Shown here: positions 18,837 to 27,770 of the stretch, in pieces
How the letters are laid out: every line of letters begins with the position of its first letter
Numbering within the stretch: the stretch's first letter is position 1
Source: Myxococcales bacterium
Lineage (GTDB): Bacteria; Myxococcota_A; Polyangia; Polyangiales; Polyangiaceae
Length of the DNA stretch: 37,139 bases
Reading direction: 5' to 3'
Assembly: GCA_003154095.1 (NCBI GenBank)
Contig: PMCK01000251.1
Coordinates: forward strand, 1 to 37,139
Notes under the pieces: model-generated
What the model saw: the letters and a program-made list of their open reading frames with translations, nothing else
The model's database searches: none
What the model was told of the DNA's origin: nothing
Translations under genes and position numbers: made by a program

Positions 18837-19070
18837 ATGACTATAAATTGGACAGATTCCCAGACAACCGATCCTTCAACAGTCGTAACTGTCCTCGAAG
18901 CAACGCTTGCGGGTAAGAAGGTTCACGTCGACGTTACCAAAGAGGCGATTGAAAGCCATGGGGTAGAGGCCTGCAAGCGCGTCGCGGAGCAGAAGATTAC
19001 GGAGGCGACGAAGAGGAAGGGTGTAGTGGTCGGGCGGGTGACCGTCACGAGTTATGATTTTGGAGAGTAA
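18837..19070 (+). CDS. small hypothetical protein (77 aa)
   Basis: MTINWTDSQTTDPSTVVTVLEATLAGKKVHVDVTKEAIESHGVEACKRVAEQKITEATKRKGVVVGRVTVTSYDFGE; internal ATG of the longer ORF. Confidence 0.55.
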   Translation: MTINWTDSQTTDPSTVVTVLEATLAGKKVHVDVTKEAIESHGVEACKRVAEQKITEATKRKGVVVGRVTVTSYDFGE

Positions 19071-19078
19071 CGCGCAGC

Positions 19079-19247
19079 CTGTGATCAGAGTGCAGGGTGC
19101 AGGGGCAGTGGGGGGTGCGGGGGTGGAATGGGATTTGGGGCGTGGGTTGGGGGTGGGGCGCACTTCGCGTTCCCCACCACGCCCGCCCCATTCAACAAAA
19201 CCCTCGCCGCATTGCCCCTGCGCGCTGCACCCTGCACGCTGATCACA
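19079..19247. repeat. MITE-like imperfect inverted repeat of about 165 bp with GTGATCAG/CTGATCAC ends; left end is copy 2 of the 54-bp direct repeat
   Basis: Left GTGATCAGAGTGCAGGGTGCAGGGGCAGTG vs right CATTGCCCCTGCGCGCTGCACCCTGCACGCTGATCAC; centre GGTGGGG...CCCCACC. Confidence 0.8.
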
Positions 19248-19280
19248 ATTTGAGCTGCCTCCGCTTGGCTCTTTGATTGT

Positions 19281-19380
19281 GCCGTCGTGCTCGGGCGCGT
19301 CAAGGACTGCGCTGGCTTCGCCAGCTTGCCGCGCATGCGCGCGGTGCTTTGTATCCTTGACACGCCCTGCGCGCGACGGC
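19281..19380. repeat. 100-bp inverted repeat with nested hairpins upstream of four-helix-bundle gene
   Basis: GCCGTCGTGCTCGGGCGCGTCAAGGA (19281-19306) vs TCCTTGACACGCCCTGCGCGCGACGGC (19354-19380); internal GCTGGCTTCGCCAGC and CGCGCATGCGCG. Confidence 0.85.
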
Positions 19381-19414
19381 GTTGGGGTGGGTGCTTTTGT
19401 TAAGGAGGCAATCA

Positions 19415-19741
19415 ATGCTCAATATCTATCCGGTCGTTCTCGAATTCATTGGTTCTATTCGCCCGCTCTTGGCGCAGATTGAGCGCCGGGACCGTGACCT
19501 TGGGCGGCAATTGCGGCGCGCTGCTAGCAGCGTCGCGTTAAACCTTGGGGAAGGCATGTACTCGCGCGGGGAGTTAAAGACGGCGCGCTATCACACAGCG
19601 CTTGGCTCCATGCGCGAGAGCTGGTCCTGCTTAGAGGTGGCTCAGGCGTTTGGCTATGTTCGCGCGTTTGATGCCACTTTGGGTGCGCAGATGAATCAGA
19701 TCATTGGCACGCTGGTTCGGCTGGTTGAGGGGAAGCGGTAG
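19415..19741 (+). CDS. four-helix-bundle protein (S23 / 23S rRNA intervening-sequence protein family)
   Basis: RDLGRQLRRAASSVALNLGEGMYSRGELKTARYHTALGSMRESWSCLEVAQAFGYV; start ATG at 19415 preceded by AAGGAGG. Confidence 0.9.
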   Translation: MLNIYPVVLEFIGSIRPLLAQIERRDRDLGRQLRRAASSVALNLGEGMYSRGELKTARYHTALGSMRESWSCLEVAQAFGYVRAFDATLGAQMNQIIGTLVRLVEGKR

Positions 19742-19804
19742 GGGGGTTGACGCTAACCACCGGCGGTTGGCTTTAGCCGGTTTCCGAGTCAGCTACTGCT
19801 CCAC

Positions 19805-21517
19805 CTACGGCGTTAAAACCCCAAAACTCCCATCTTTCCCAATTCGTACCGCGACGGGTAACTCATCCCTGAACAGTAGCAGTGCAGCGTCATTCGAGAC
19901 AATCGTGCTCGCCTCGGTGTTCGTTGGGCCGCCGTAGTCGCTGGTGTCGAACATTATCTTTTCGGCGGCGGTTGCTAGGGATGCAATGGGTGCAATGCGC
20001 ATGCGGGTGTCGCCGAGGCCTGAGCGCCATACAATGATTACGTTTTCGCCCATTGGGGAGAGGAGCCACCACCATTTGCTTTCAATTCCGGGTAACTTGG
20101 CAGAGCTCGTTTTGCAGGCGTCGGGGGTGCAATCGAGGCGAGTGATTTCGAAGGAATTCTCGACGTGGGTGGCCCACGCTATGCTGACGCCATCTTTTGT
20201 GCAGTGGAGTTCGGATTCGGCGGCGCGATCAGCGGGTAGTGTGGTTTCGACTGGTTTTGACCAGTTGCCGTCGTGGAGTTGGGTGACGGCGAGTACGGTC
20301 TTGCCACCTGCTTCCGCGCCTTTGGTTTTGGAGCTCACTTTGCGATCCCAGACGGCTAGTCCTACGACGCCCTCGCTTTCACAGGTGTGAAAGGTGCCTT
20401 TGAGGGTTGCTTTGAAGTCGCCCGCGTCGTGCAGGCGCCCGCCGACTACGTTCTTCATTACCAGTCGCGTTGAGTCCGGCATGCCTTCGACCCAGACTGC
20501 GTAACCGTGTAGGCTGATGGGTTTGATTGCGGGGGCTTTGGTCGGTAGTTTGAGTGAGGGTCCCGCTTTGCCGTTGTTCACGAGTACCGCAACGGTTCCT
20601 GGCGCCGCCATGGCGGGATCGGGGCCATGGCCTTTGCCTTTCTTTGCAGGTTTCGGCGGCTCTTTTTCTTCGGGGACGACTTCGTCTTCGACGGCGAGTC
20701 CATTGACCAAGAGCCTTCCCGTGCCGCCGTGAACACCAAAGGCTTTTCCGGTTTCTAGGTTGTAGGCCATCATGCCTTTTTCTTGCAGGCCTGCGGCGAA
20801 GATACCACTCGTCTCTGCAACGAGTTGTACGGTTTGCTGTGGCAGCTCGGGCACAGCGGCGTTGGTTGCCTTGCACGTGATTTTGGCAAAGCCTTTGGCG
20901 AGTTCACACCCGAGAGGTCTTCCCTTGCCCTCTTGATCTTTGAGCAAAAGGAGGGCTTTACCATCTGGTTCGAGCCACGGACCATCGGTGCGTTTTGGTT
21001 TGTCGCTGAGGGCTTTCCAGTTCTGCTGGGTGATGGGAGGTTCGGTTGCCGGCGTCGGTTTCGGTACGCCCACGACGATTGCAGCGGGGAGTTCCGCGTC
21101 TTTTGCGGTTTCCCAGATTGAAGTAGTGGCGGGGATGAGCGTTTCGTCGTTAGCAAGCTTACAGCTGGATTTGCCTTCGGCACAGAAGAGTTTTTCTTCG
21201 AGCTTACGACGCAGCATCGCTGGCTTGCCAGTGGTGTCGAGCGAACCATAAAGGTCGTTCGCGTATTTCATGCAGGGGCCTGGCCACGTGTCTTTGGGGT
21301 CCGGCACCGAGGGATTGCTGAGCTGGATCAGGCGGAGTTGCCTGAGGCGCACTGGAAGAGCGGAGGTCGCGGCATCGCCCGCCAAGCATGTCGAAAGTGC
21401 GCTCCACGACTTGGACGCCTTGTCATCGGAACAACCCGCAGCCAGCCAAACGCAAGCGGCCGCCGCAGCAAGAGTCAACACGCCAGTACGCCCTCGTTCA
21501 ACACCGAGCTTTTTCAT
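19805..21517 (-). CDS. hypothetical lipoprotein
   Basis: MKKLGVERGRTGVLTLAAAAACVWLAAGCSDD lipobox; long uninterrupted frame with charged Pro/Lys linker (EEKEPPKPAKKGKGHGPDP). Confidence 0.78.
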   Translation of the reverse strand: MKKLGVERGRTGVLTLAAAAACVWLAAGCSDDKASKSWSALSTCLAGDAATSALPVRLRQLRLIQLSNPSVPDPKDTWPGPCMKYANDLYGSLDTTGKPAMLRRKLEEKLFCAEGKSSCKLANDETLIPATTSIWETAKDAELPAAIVVGVPKPTPATEPPITQQNWKALSDKPKRTDGPWLEPDGKALLLLKDQEGKGRPLGCELAKGFAKITCKATNAAVPELPQQTVQLVAETSGIFAAGLQEKGMMAYNLETGKAFGVHGGTGRLLVNGLAVEDEVVPEEKEPPKPAKKGKGHGPDPAMAAPGTVAVLVNNGKAGPSLKLPTKAPAIKPISLHGYAVWVEGMPDSTRLVMKNVVGGRLHDAGDFKATLKGTFHTCESEGVVGLAVWDRKVSSKTKGAEAGGKTVLAVTQLHDGNWSKPVETTLPADRAAESELHCTKDGVSIAWATHVENSFEITRLDCTPDACKTSSAKLPGIESKWWWLLSPMGENVIIVWRSGLGDTRMRIAPIASLATAAEKIMFDTSDYGGPTNTEASTIVSNDAALLLFRDELPVAVRIGKDGSFGVLTP

Positions 21518-21989
21518 GTGGCGGACGATAAGCCACATCCGCGCGAAGCACACGCTGAATCGAAAGAGTGACGGCTAGATGAACATCACACTTCGAAATT
21601 GGCCAACGCCGCTACCAAAATGGGAGAATTATCCAGTCATGCCGGTTCAAATCGTTCACACTTTGGGGGGCTGAGCCGTCAAGGTGCGCGATTCACTGTG
21701 ATAGCGTCAATGCTCCGGCATCGAGCGAAATCTCGTAGTAGCCGTGACTGTCCCGCACCGCTTTGGCGGAGCGTGCCGCCGTGCGGTCCCCAAAGAATCC
21801 CAGGGCACTGTAGTCACGTGCGGCTCAACTTGCCGCCTTTTTGCCTCAGACGTGATTGTGCTTGCCTTTCGGCGAAAATCAGCGGCAATAACTGTCTTAT
21901 GGCTAGGATTATGGGCTCCGGGTCGAAATTTGTGCGAGCCGAGCGCGCCTGGCTATAGATCGAAACAAACTAACGCAGGGAACACTACG

Positions 21990-22532
21990 ATGGGAAATTG
22001 GATTAAGAATTGTGTAGTTGGTTCAGCAATTGTGGGCAGCTTAATCGCCGCTCGACCCGCGCTGGCAGCCGTTAGCATGGTTCTCAAGGCTGGTGACATC
22101 CGAGGGGAAAGCGCCGTCACGAAGCACGAAGGCGAAATTGACGTGCTGGCGTGGAGTTGGGGAGTGGCTCAGCCTAACGTCAGAGTTGGTTCTGCTGCCA
22201 CCGGGAAGGCCGCTGTCAATGCTTTGGTCATTACCAAGTACGTTGATCAGGCGAGTCCGCTGCTATTTCAGGATTCAGCTCAAGGCAAGGTATTGCCACA
22301 AGCCAACTTCGTGGCGATCAGGGTAGGTGGTAAGGGGAACATAGAGTTCATAAAGATCAAATTGGAGAACGTGATCGTCGCTTCGGTGAGCACAGGCAAG
22401 GCTTCGGCAAACGACCGCTTCACGGAAGAGGTATCACTTGTGTTCTCGGCCGCGGAATACACCTACGTGCCGACCAAAGCCGACGGAAGCGCTGGCGCTG
22501 CGGTAACCATTCGTTGGAGTTTGGGCAAGTAA
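21990..22532 (+). CDS. Hcp-family (type VI secretion tube-like) protein with N-terminal signal-peptide-like sequence
   Basis: KAGDIRGES...KHEGEIDVLAWSWGV...ALVITKYVDQASPLLFQDSAQGKVL...EFIKIKLENVIVASVSTG...DRFTEEVSLVFSAAEYTYVPTKADGSAG matches Hcp; N-terminus MGNWIKNCVVGSAIVGSLIAARPALA. Confidence 0.88.
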   Translation: MGNWIKNCVVGSAIVGSLIAARPALAAVSMVLKAGDIRGESAVTKHEGEIDVLAWSWGVAQPNVRVGSAATGKAAVNALVITKYVDQASPLLFQDSAQGKVLPQANFVAIRVGGKGNIEFIKIKLENVIVASVSTGKASANDRFTEEVSLVFSAAEYTYVPTKADGSAGAAVTIRWSLGK

Positions 22533-22616
22533 CTCATGGCTACGGCGGTGGCACGGGCTGCCTTCGTCGCGCCACATTTCTTTCTATGACATGACGGCAC
22601 GGAAAGCCACGTGCCG

Positions 22617-23570
22617 TCATGTCCCAAATCGGCACGAGACGCCGACTTTTGGCAGCTCAACGATGAAGCGCGACCCGCGAGGTTGAGCAGGCTCGTGGCG
22701 CAGCACGCCCGCATGTTCACGTACGATTCCATGGGAGAGTGACAAACCCAGCCCCATCCCAATGCCGACACTCTTGGTGGTGAAGAACGGGTCGAAAATG
22801 CGCTGGGCGATGGTTTCTGGGATACCAGGCCCGTTGTCTGTGAACGAATACACAACGCGATCCCTTTCGCTCCGAATCTCTATGATGAGCTCAGGTGGGG
22901 TTTGCCCGGGCAGTTCGCTGAGTGCGTCGCGCGCGTTCGTGAGCAGGTTGATGAACACTTGCTGTAATCGGTCCGCATCGCCCATGACCTTGGGCAATGC
23001 GGGCTCGACACGCAACTCTGCGTGCACCCCTTGGCGCTCCAGGCCCTCGGACAGTAGCGCCAAAGCCGCCTGGACCGCCGCAGGCGCGGCCAGTGGAACC
23101 ATCTTCAACGGTGCCGCGCGACCAAACATCCGCACGCTGTCGACGATGCGACCCATGCGACGAGCCGCCTCCGAAAGTGTCTCGAGATCCCCGTGACTCT
23201 CCGCGATCGTCGCGTTGGGGCGTGCCGTCAGCAGCTCGACCAGCATGTGGATAGCGGTGAGCGGCTGGTTGAGTTCGTGTGCAACTCCCGCGGCGAGTTC
23301 GCCGAGCGACGTGAGTTTCGCGGCAAGCAGCAGTTGGTCTCGGGTCCGTTGAAGTTCCTGCCGCTCTTCGTGGAGTTGGCGGACCAGGTCACCGACCTCT
23401 TCCGCCATTGAATTGACGAGGAACGCCAACACATCCGTGGGGCTACCGGTAAAGTCGCGATTGGCACGAACACCAAAATCACCTCGGGCAACTCCAAGTA
23501 AGACATCGCTCAGCGCTGCGATCTCGGGTCCGATCTGCTCGTTCGGCGGGTTGTCGTCAGAGGGGGCCAC
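22617..23570 (-). CDS. sensor histidine kinase (HAMP-like + HisKA + HATPase)
   Basis: LTSLGELAAGVAHELNQPLTAIHMLVELL, NLLTNARDAL, FTDNGPGIPE, GIGMGLGLSLSHGIVREHAG. GTG start inferred at 23570, overlapping the upstream gene by 14 bp. Confidence 0.92.
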   Translation of the reverse strand: MAPSDDNPPNEQIGPEIAALSDVLLGVARGDFGVRANRDFTGSPTDVLAFLVNSMAEEVGDLVRQLHEERQELQRTRDQLLLAAKLTSLGELAAGVAHELNQPLTAIHMLVELLTARPNATIAESHGDLETLSEAARRMGRIVDSVRMFGRAAPLKMVPLAAPAAVQAALALLSEGLERQGVHAELRVEPALPKVMGDADRLQQVFINLLTNARDALSELPGQTPPELIIEIRSERDRVVYSFTDNGPGIPETIAQRIFDPFFTTKSVGIGMGLGLSLSHGIVREHAGVLRHEPAQPRGSRFIVELPKVGVSCRFGT

Positions 23571-23991
23571 TGCACTCCTCCGCCATCTGGCGCGCCCAAA
23601 TCTGGGCGCTCTCGAGATCGGCAAACATGCGGGTTGGAATCGCGGCCTTGTTGAGGCCCAGGAAGAATGAGCCAATGGCTCGGGCGAGCAGCGTGTTGCA
23701 GACGAGTGCATGTGCGCAGCGCGTTTCGCTTGGCCGCGGGCTCGACCAAACGCGGCGCGCAGCCGCATCTTGTGAAGCCACGCGGTCGACCAGCACGATG
23801 ACGGCCTGCTTGCGACCCTCCGCCTGTGCGATCCGATCGAGAGCCTCGAGCGAAGCCTGTGCCGATTGTGGACTTTGTTGGTAGCCGGGTTTGGGTACGG
23901 CCACGATCACGCCGGGCTGTAACCGGTAGTAGGCGCCCGCGTCAGTACTTGGCAGCTGCTCCCAATTGGGGATCGGGGGAGGGGCAGTCAT
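23557..23991 (-). CDS. STAS/SpoIIAA-like domain protein, probable
   Basis: QAVIVLVDRVASQDAAARRVWSSPRPSETRCAHALVCNTLLARAIGSFFLGLNKAAIPTRMFADLESAQIWARQ; overlaps the kinase gene. Confidence 0.65.
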   Translation of the reverse strand: MTAPPPIPNWEQLPSTDAGAYYRLQPGVIVAVPKPGYQQSPQSAQASLEALDRIAQAEGRKQAVIVLVDRVASQDAAARRVWSSPRPSETRCAHALVCNTLLARAIGSFFLGLNKAAIPTRMFADLESAQIWARQMAEECSGPL

Positions 23992-24381
23992 GGTCGGGGA
24001 GAGTACACGATGCGGAGCCAGTGCGCGATCGAGAGTCGAGCGCGCACTGGCCCCAATCCTGATTGTAGCCAAGGAATGGCTGCCTCGAACGTCGCTCCGA
24101 CGCTCGGCACGAGGAGCCTGCCACACCACTCAAGAGTTCGGTTACTGGGCCAGGTGCCCAGACCAAGCCGACATCCTATGCGAGATTGGCGACGAGGCGG
24201 CTAACGCCGCGCCCAACGTGCAGATGACCGTGCTCCACTTGAAGAGGGTGGTCAAGTTCGCTTGAATTGCATAATCGGTCGCGTCGCTGGTTTGCGCCGC
24301 GATGAATGGACGATGCGGACGCCGGTTGGCGCTCACCCAGGGTCGCGTCACCCGGCAATCTTTGCTAATGTGGCCGCCTTG

Positions 24382-25773
24382 ATGGCAAAAGGACTGGTGC
24401 TTGCAAAGCGATTTCGCTTAGTAACTAAGCTAGGCGAAGGAGGCATGGGGTCAGTCTGGAGAGCCGATGACCTTACGCTCGATTCGCAAGTGGCAGTCAA
24501 GCTTATCGACCCGAACATTGCGAGCTCCGCCGAAGCGCTCGGTCGCTTCAAACGCGAAGCGCAAGCTGCGGCAGCCCTCCGAAGCGTACACGTGGTTCAG
24601 ATTCTGGACCACGGCTTCGACGTCGAGAACGGCCTTCCATTCATTGCGATGGAGCTGCTCGAAGGTGAGAGTTTGGCGGCGCGTCTGACGCGAATGCAGC
24701 GCCTGCCGGCAATGGATACAGCTGACATCTTATCGCAGGTCGCACGCGCGCTGACCCGCGCCCATGAAAAGGGCATTGTTCATCGCGACCTCAAGCCAGA
24801 TAACATCTTTCTCGTGCATGAGGGCGAAAACGAGATCGCCAAGGTGCTCGACTTTGGCATAGCCAAACGCACGGGCGTGCTCGGAAACACCGGCGGCGTA
24901 AAGACCAACACGGGCGCAATGCTCGGCACGCCGTATTACATGAGCCCCGAGCAGGCGCTGGGGCAGTCCACCATCGATCACCGCACGGACATCTGGTCGC
25001 TCGGCATCATTGCTTATGAGTGCCTCACTGGCATGCGTCCGTTCGACAAGGAAACACTCGGTGCGTTATTGATGGCGATTTGCAATGAACCACTGCCAGT
25101 GCCATCCACGGTAGCTCCAGTTCCATCGGGCTTCGATGCCTGGTTCGCCAAGGTGGCAGCCCGAAAGCCCGAGGAGCGCTTTGCTTCCGCTGCGGAGGCG
25201 ACGGCTGAATTGCGCCTGGTCTGCGGGAATGCGCCGGGTCGCCTGTCAAACGCGGGCTTGCCGCCGGAATCAGCCGTGCCGTCCGTGAACCGTCCAGCAT
25301 TGCTCGACCAAACAGCTGCACCGTCTTCAGTGACGATGTCTGGCACGAAGCAAACGCGGCCTGCGAAAACTCTGCTCGCGGCAGTGACGGCATTGCTGAT
25401 CGTTGGCGCGGCCGTGTTCGTATGGCTCAAGGTGCTAAGGGATCCGGCAAAGGCCGTCGAGCGCGCGACGGCAAGCGCCGCGATATCTCCCCCGAGCATG
25501 GAGCCACTAGCGGTCGTGACCCATGCGGCACCTGTTGCAGCAGCGTCCGCGCCGGTTGCGCACGATGTTGTATTGACGGCCCAGTCGACTTCGAGCGTGT
25601 CCCCGTCGGCAACGACCAACCCCACACCGGCACCGATAAATAAGCGAGCACCCGCATCTCCTGGGTCCAAGCATGAAGTCGCGCCCACGCCACCGAACGC
25701 CGCTCCAGTAACGTCAGCAGCCGCGCCCCGCCCAGCGAGCCACCCCGGCAAGCCGGAAGATTTTGGCTTCTAG
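24382..25773 (+). CDS. serine/threonine protein kinase with TM and Ala/Pro-rich tail
   Basis: KLGEGGMGSVWRADD, VAVKLI, GIVHRDLKPDNIFL, KVLDFGIAK, GTPYYMSPEQA, DIWSLGIIAYECLTG; TM LLAAVTALLIVGAAVFVWL. Confidence 0.96.
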   Translation: MAKGLVLAKRFRLVTKLGEGGMGSVWRADDLTLDSQVAVKLIDPNIASSAEALGRFKREAQAAAALRSVHVVQILDHGFDVENGLPFIAMELLEGESLAARLTRMQRLPAMDTADILSQVARALTRAHEKGIVHRDLKPDNIFLVHEGENEIAKVLDFGIAKRTGVLGNTGGVKTNTGAMLGTPYYMSPEQALGQSTIDHRTDIWSLGIIAYECLTGMRPFDKETLGALLMAICNEPLPVPSTVAPVPSGFDAWFAKVAARKPEERFASAAEATAELRLVCGNAPGRLSNAGLPPESAVPSVNRPALLDQTAAPSSVTMSGTKQTRPAKTLLAAVTALLIVGAAVFVWLKVLRDPAKAVERATASAAISPPSMEPLAVVTHAAPVAAASAPVAHDVVLTAQSTSSVSPSATTNPTPAPINKRAPASPGSKHEVAPTPPNAAPVTSAAAPRPASHPGKPEDFGF

Positions 25774-25928
25774 TCATCGTTGAACGTGTGCTGGCCGGCG
25801 GCCGTGATTGGAAAACCGCGCGTAGCGGAGACGTTGCCGCTGAAAAAGGCAACTGCGCTCGTTGTGTTTGCTTGGCCGCTCCACTCCCAAAAGCCCGCTG
25901 CGGCCTACGATTCGACGGCCATCAGCCA

Positions 25929-27053
25929 TCACCACCCGTGCGCATACCCGACGGTAGGCTGCAGAACTAGGCCAGAGTGAGGAAGGGAGACTGCCGCGGA
26001 CAGAGCTAGCGTTAGGCCGTGGCGCTGTGCCAATTTCCAACGCAAGCCCGTGGTGGCGGATGCGTAACCAAGGCCGTAGCTTCGCTCCGCTGAGAGGCGC
26101 TGCACCGAACCGTCAGCCTTCATAACCATCACATCAGTACGCGTGTCGAAGGACGCGACTCCGATGTCTGCTCCTTCGAACGCGCGTACTGGTGACGAAT
26201 CCTCGCCAAACCAATATCGGATACCGGCTTCGACCTGTGCCGGAAATGAATGGAATGACGGCCCGCCAACGGCCATGCCGGAGCGCATATGAAATGCAAC
26301 ATTGCTCGATCGCCGGTACTGCATTGACAGCAAGAGACGGGTACTCGAAGGTGCTAGCCCGCCGCTAATCTGGTCTCCCATGGATGACGCAGAAGTGAAT
26401 CGGGTGCGCGATCCGTCTGTCGTGTAGCAACTGTATGCACTGCCGGGCGCGCATACTCCGGTTGAACTTGCAATGTAGGGCAAATCCATGGCAAGTTCGA
26501 GCTCAAAGGCGGAACGTGGCGACGGTTGAGCAATGCGATGAGGCTCCGGATTCGGCAATGCGGTCTGCTGGCGAGGCGGCGGGTTCGCAGGCGGCGTTGG
26601 TAGCGGTTTTGACGGCGCCTTCGGTGAGCTTTGCGGTCGTGTAGAAGGCCCGGGCGGGCTCGCAACGGCCGTAGGTTCCGGTGCAGGCTCGACTCCGCCC
26701 AGCATCACAGACAAGGCAGCCACGACCGCCGAGAACACCCCGCTGCAATCAGACTCGTTGGCGGTGAGTTCTTGGGTTCCGATAGTGGCACCGTTCGCGT
26801 CCTGCGCGCTGATGGTGGCGCGCCATGCAGAACCATCGCGGCCGAGTTCAACCGACAATCTGCCCGTCGATGGGCCCGCAAAGGGATCGTAGCCGAGCTT
26901 GCCAACCAGTAATTGCACCAACAATGCTCGATCCGGGCATTGTTCGGCTCCAGCGGAGCGCGACAAGTTGAGTGAGTATCCATTCGATGTAGCAGCGGAC
27001 CGTGTGCAGGTAAGAAGCAAAGTCAAGCAAGCCGCGTATCGCAAACTATTCAT
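25929..27053 (-). CDS. exported hypothetical protein, possibly outer-membrane beta-barrel-like at C-terminus
   Basis: Signal-like N-terminus, Pro/Thr-rich linker, alternating beta-like C-terminus (TGLRWKLAQRHGLTLALSAAVSLPHSGLVLQPTVGYAHGW). Confidence 0.7.
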   Translation of the reverse strand: MNSLRYAACLTLLLTCTRSAATSNGYSLNLSRSAGAEQCPDRALLVQLLVGKLGYDPFAGPSTGRLSVELGRDGSAWRATISAQDANGATIGTQELTANESDCSGVFSAVVAALSVMLGGVEPAPEPTAVASPPGPSTRPQSSPKAPSKPLPTPPANPPPRQQTALPNPEPHRIAQPSPRSAFELELAMDLPYIASSTGVCAPGSAYSCYTTDGSRTRFTSASSMGDQISGGLAPSSTRLLLSMQYRRSSNVAFHMRSGMAVGGPSFHSFPAQVEAGIRYWFGEDSSPVRAFEGADIGVASFDTRTDVMVMKADGSVQRLSAERSYGLGYASATTGLRWKLAQRHGLTLALSAAVSLPHSGLVLQPTVGYAHGW

Positions 27054-27095
27054 ACGCGTACATCACTCCAAGGACTTAGAATCTTCAAAAAAAGA

Positions 27096-27770
27096 TCAAG
27101 GTCGTGGAGAATCGAGCAGCCATCGGAGCCGCTGCGTGTAAAGTCCGTTCGGATCCATTGCGAGCCATGCTGCGGCCGTTGCCCGTGCCTCGTCGCGTCG
27201 ATTGAGTCGCAATAGTGCTTCAATTGCCACCACCTGACACGCACTTCGTAGCTGGCCGCGCGGAAAGCGCCGTTCGTATTCGCGACTCAACTCGAGCGCC
27301 AACTCTGGGTTGCTGGCAAGACTGCCACGCGCGTGCTCAACGAGCTCAGTCTCGACTCTCAACGTGCTGGTGTGTGGAACTGAGGCCAACGTCGGTTCGG
27401 CCAGTGGCAGGTCACTTGGCTCCACCGTTGGAACCTCACCCGACGTGGACGGCGCCCGTTCAATCTTGGGAGGGGTCGCAATGACCGCTGGGGCCGGGAG
27501 TTCGTCGAAATGACCCGGAGCCGAACGATGTGTGGCCGCCCATGCCATCGCCGTACTTACGACGCAACCCAGAATCACGCCCGTGACGTACTTGCCTCCC
27601 AACAAATTGAGCAGAGGCGCGCGGGGAGCAGGGCCAAGCTGAACTGTACGCATCAAGGCCCTCGCGTGAGTCTTCGCCGGCAGCGGTCGCAAGGGACGCG
27701 CCGCCTCGAGTAGTTCACGCACGCCTTTTGGCGCGTGCTCGTCATCGGTCCAGCGTGTGAGTTCAATCAT
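27096..27770 (-). CDS. single-TM putative sigma-associated protein with C-terminal TPR-like module
   Basis: Directly downstream of and overlapping the sigma gene; TM GVILGCVVSTAMAWAA; SNPELALELSREYERRFPRGQLRSACQVVAIEALLRLNRRDEARATAAAWLAMDPNG. Confidence 0.72.
   Translation of the reverse strand: MIELTRWTDDEHAPKGVRELLEAARPLRPLPAKTHARALMRTVQLGPAPRAPLLNLLGGKYVTGVILGCVVSTAMAWAATHRSAPGHFDELPAPAVIATPPKIERAPSTSGEVPTVEPSDLPLAEPTLASVPHTSTLRVETELVEHARGSLASNPELALELSREYERRFPRGQLRSACQVVAIEALLRLNRRDEARATAAAWLAMDPNGLYTQRLRWLLDSPRP

Noticed and set aside
19054-19415. ORFs on both strands (62, 92 and 179 aa) across the MITE-like element
   Set aside because: They run through the palindrome and flanking intergenic DNA; Pro/His-rich artefacts of the repeat.
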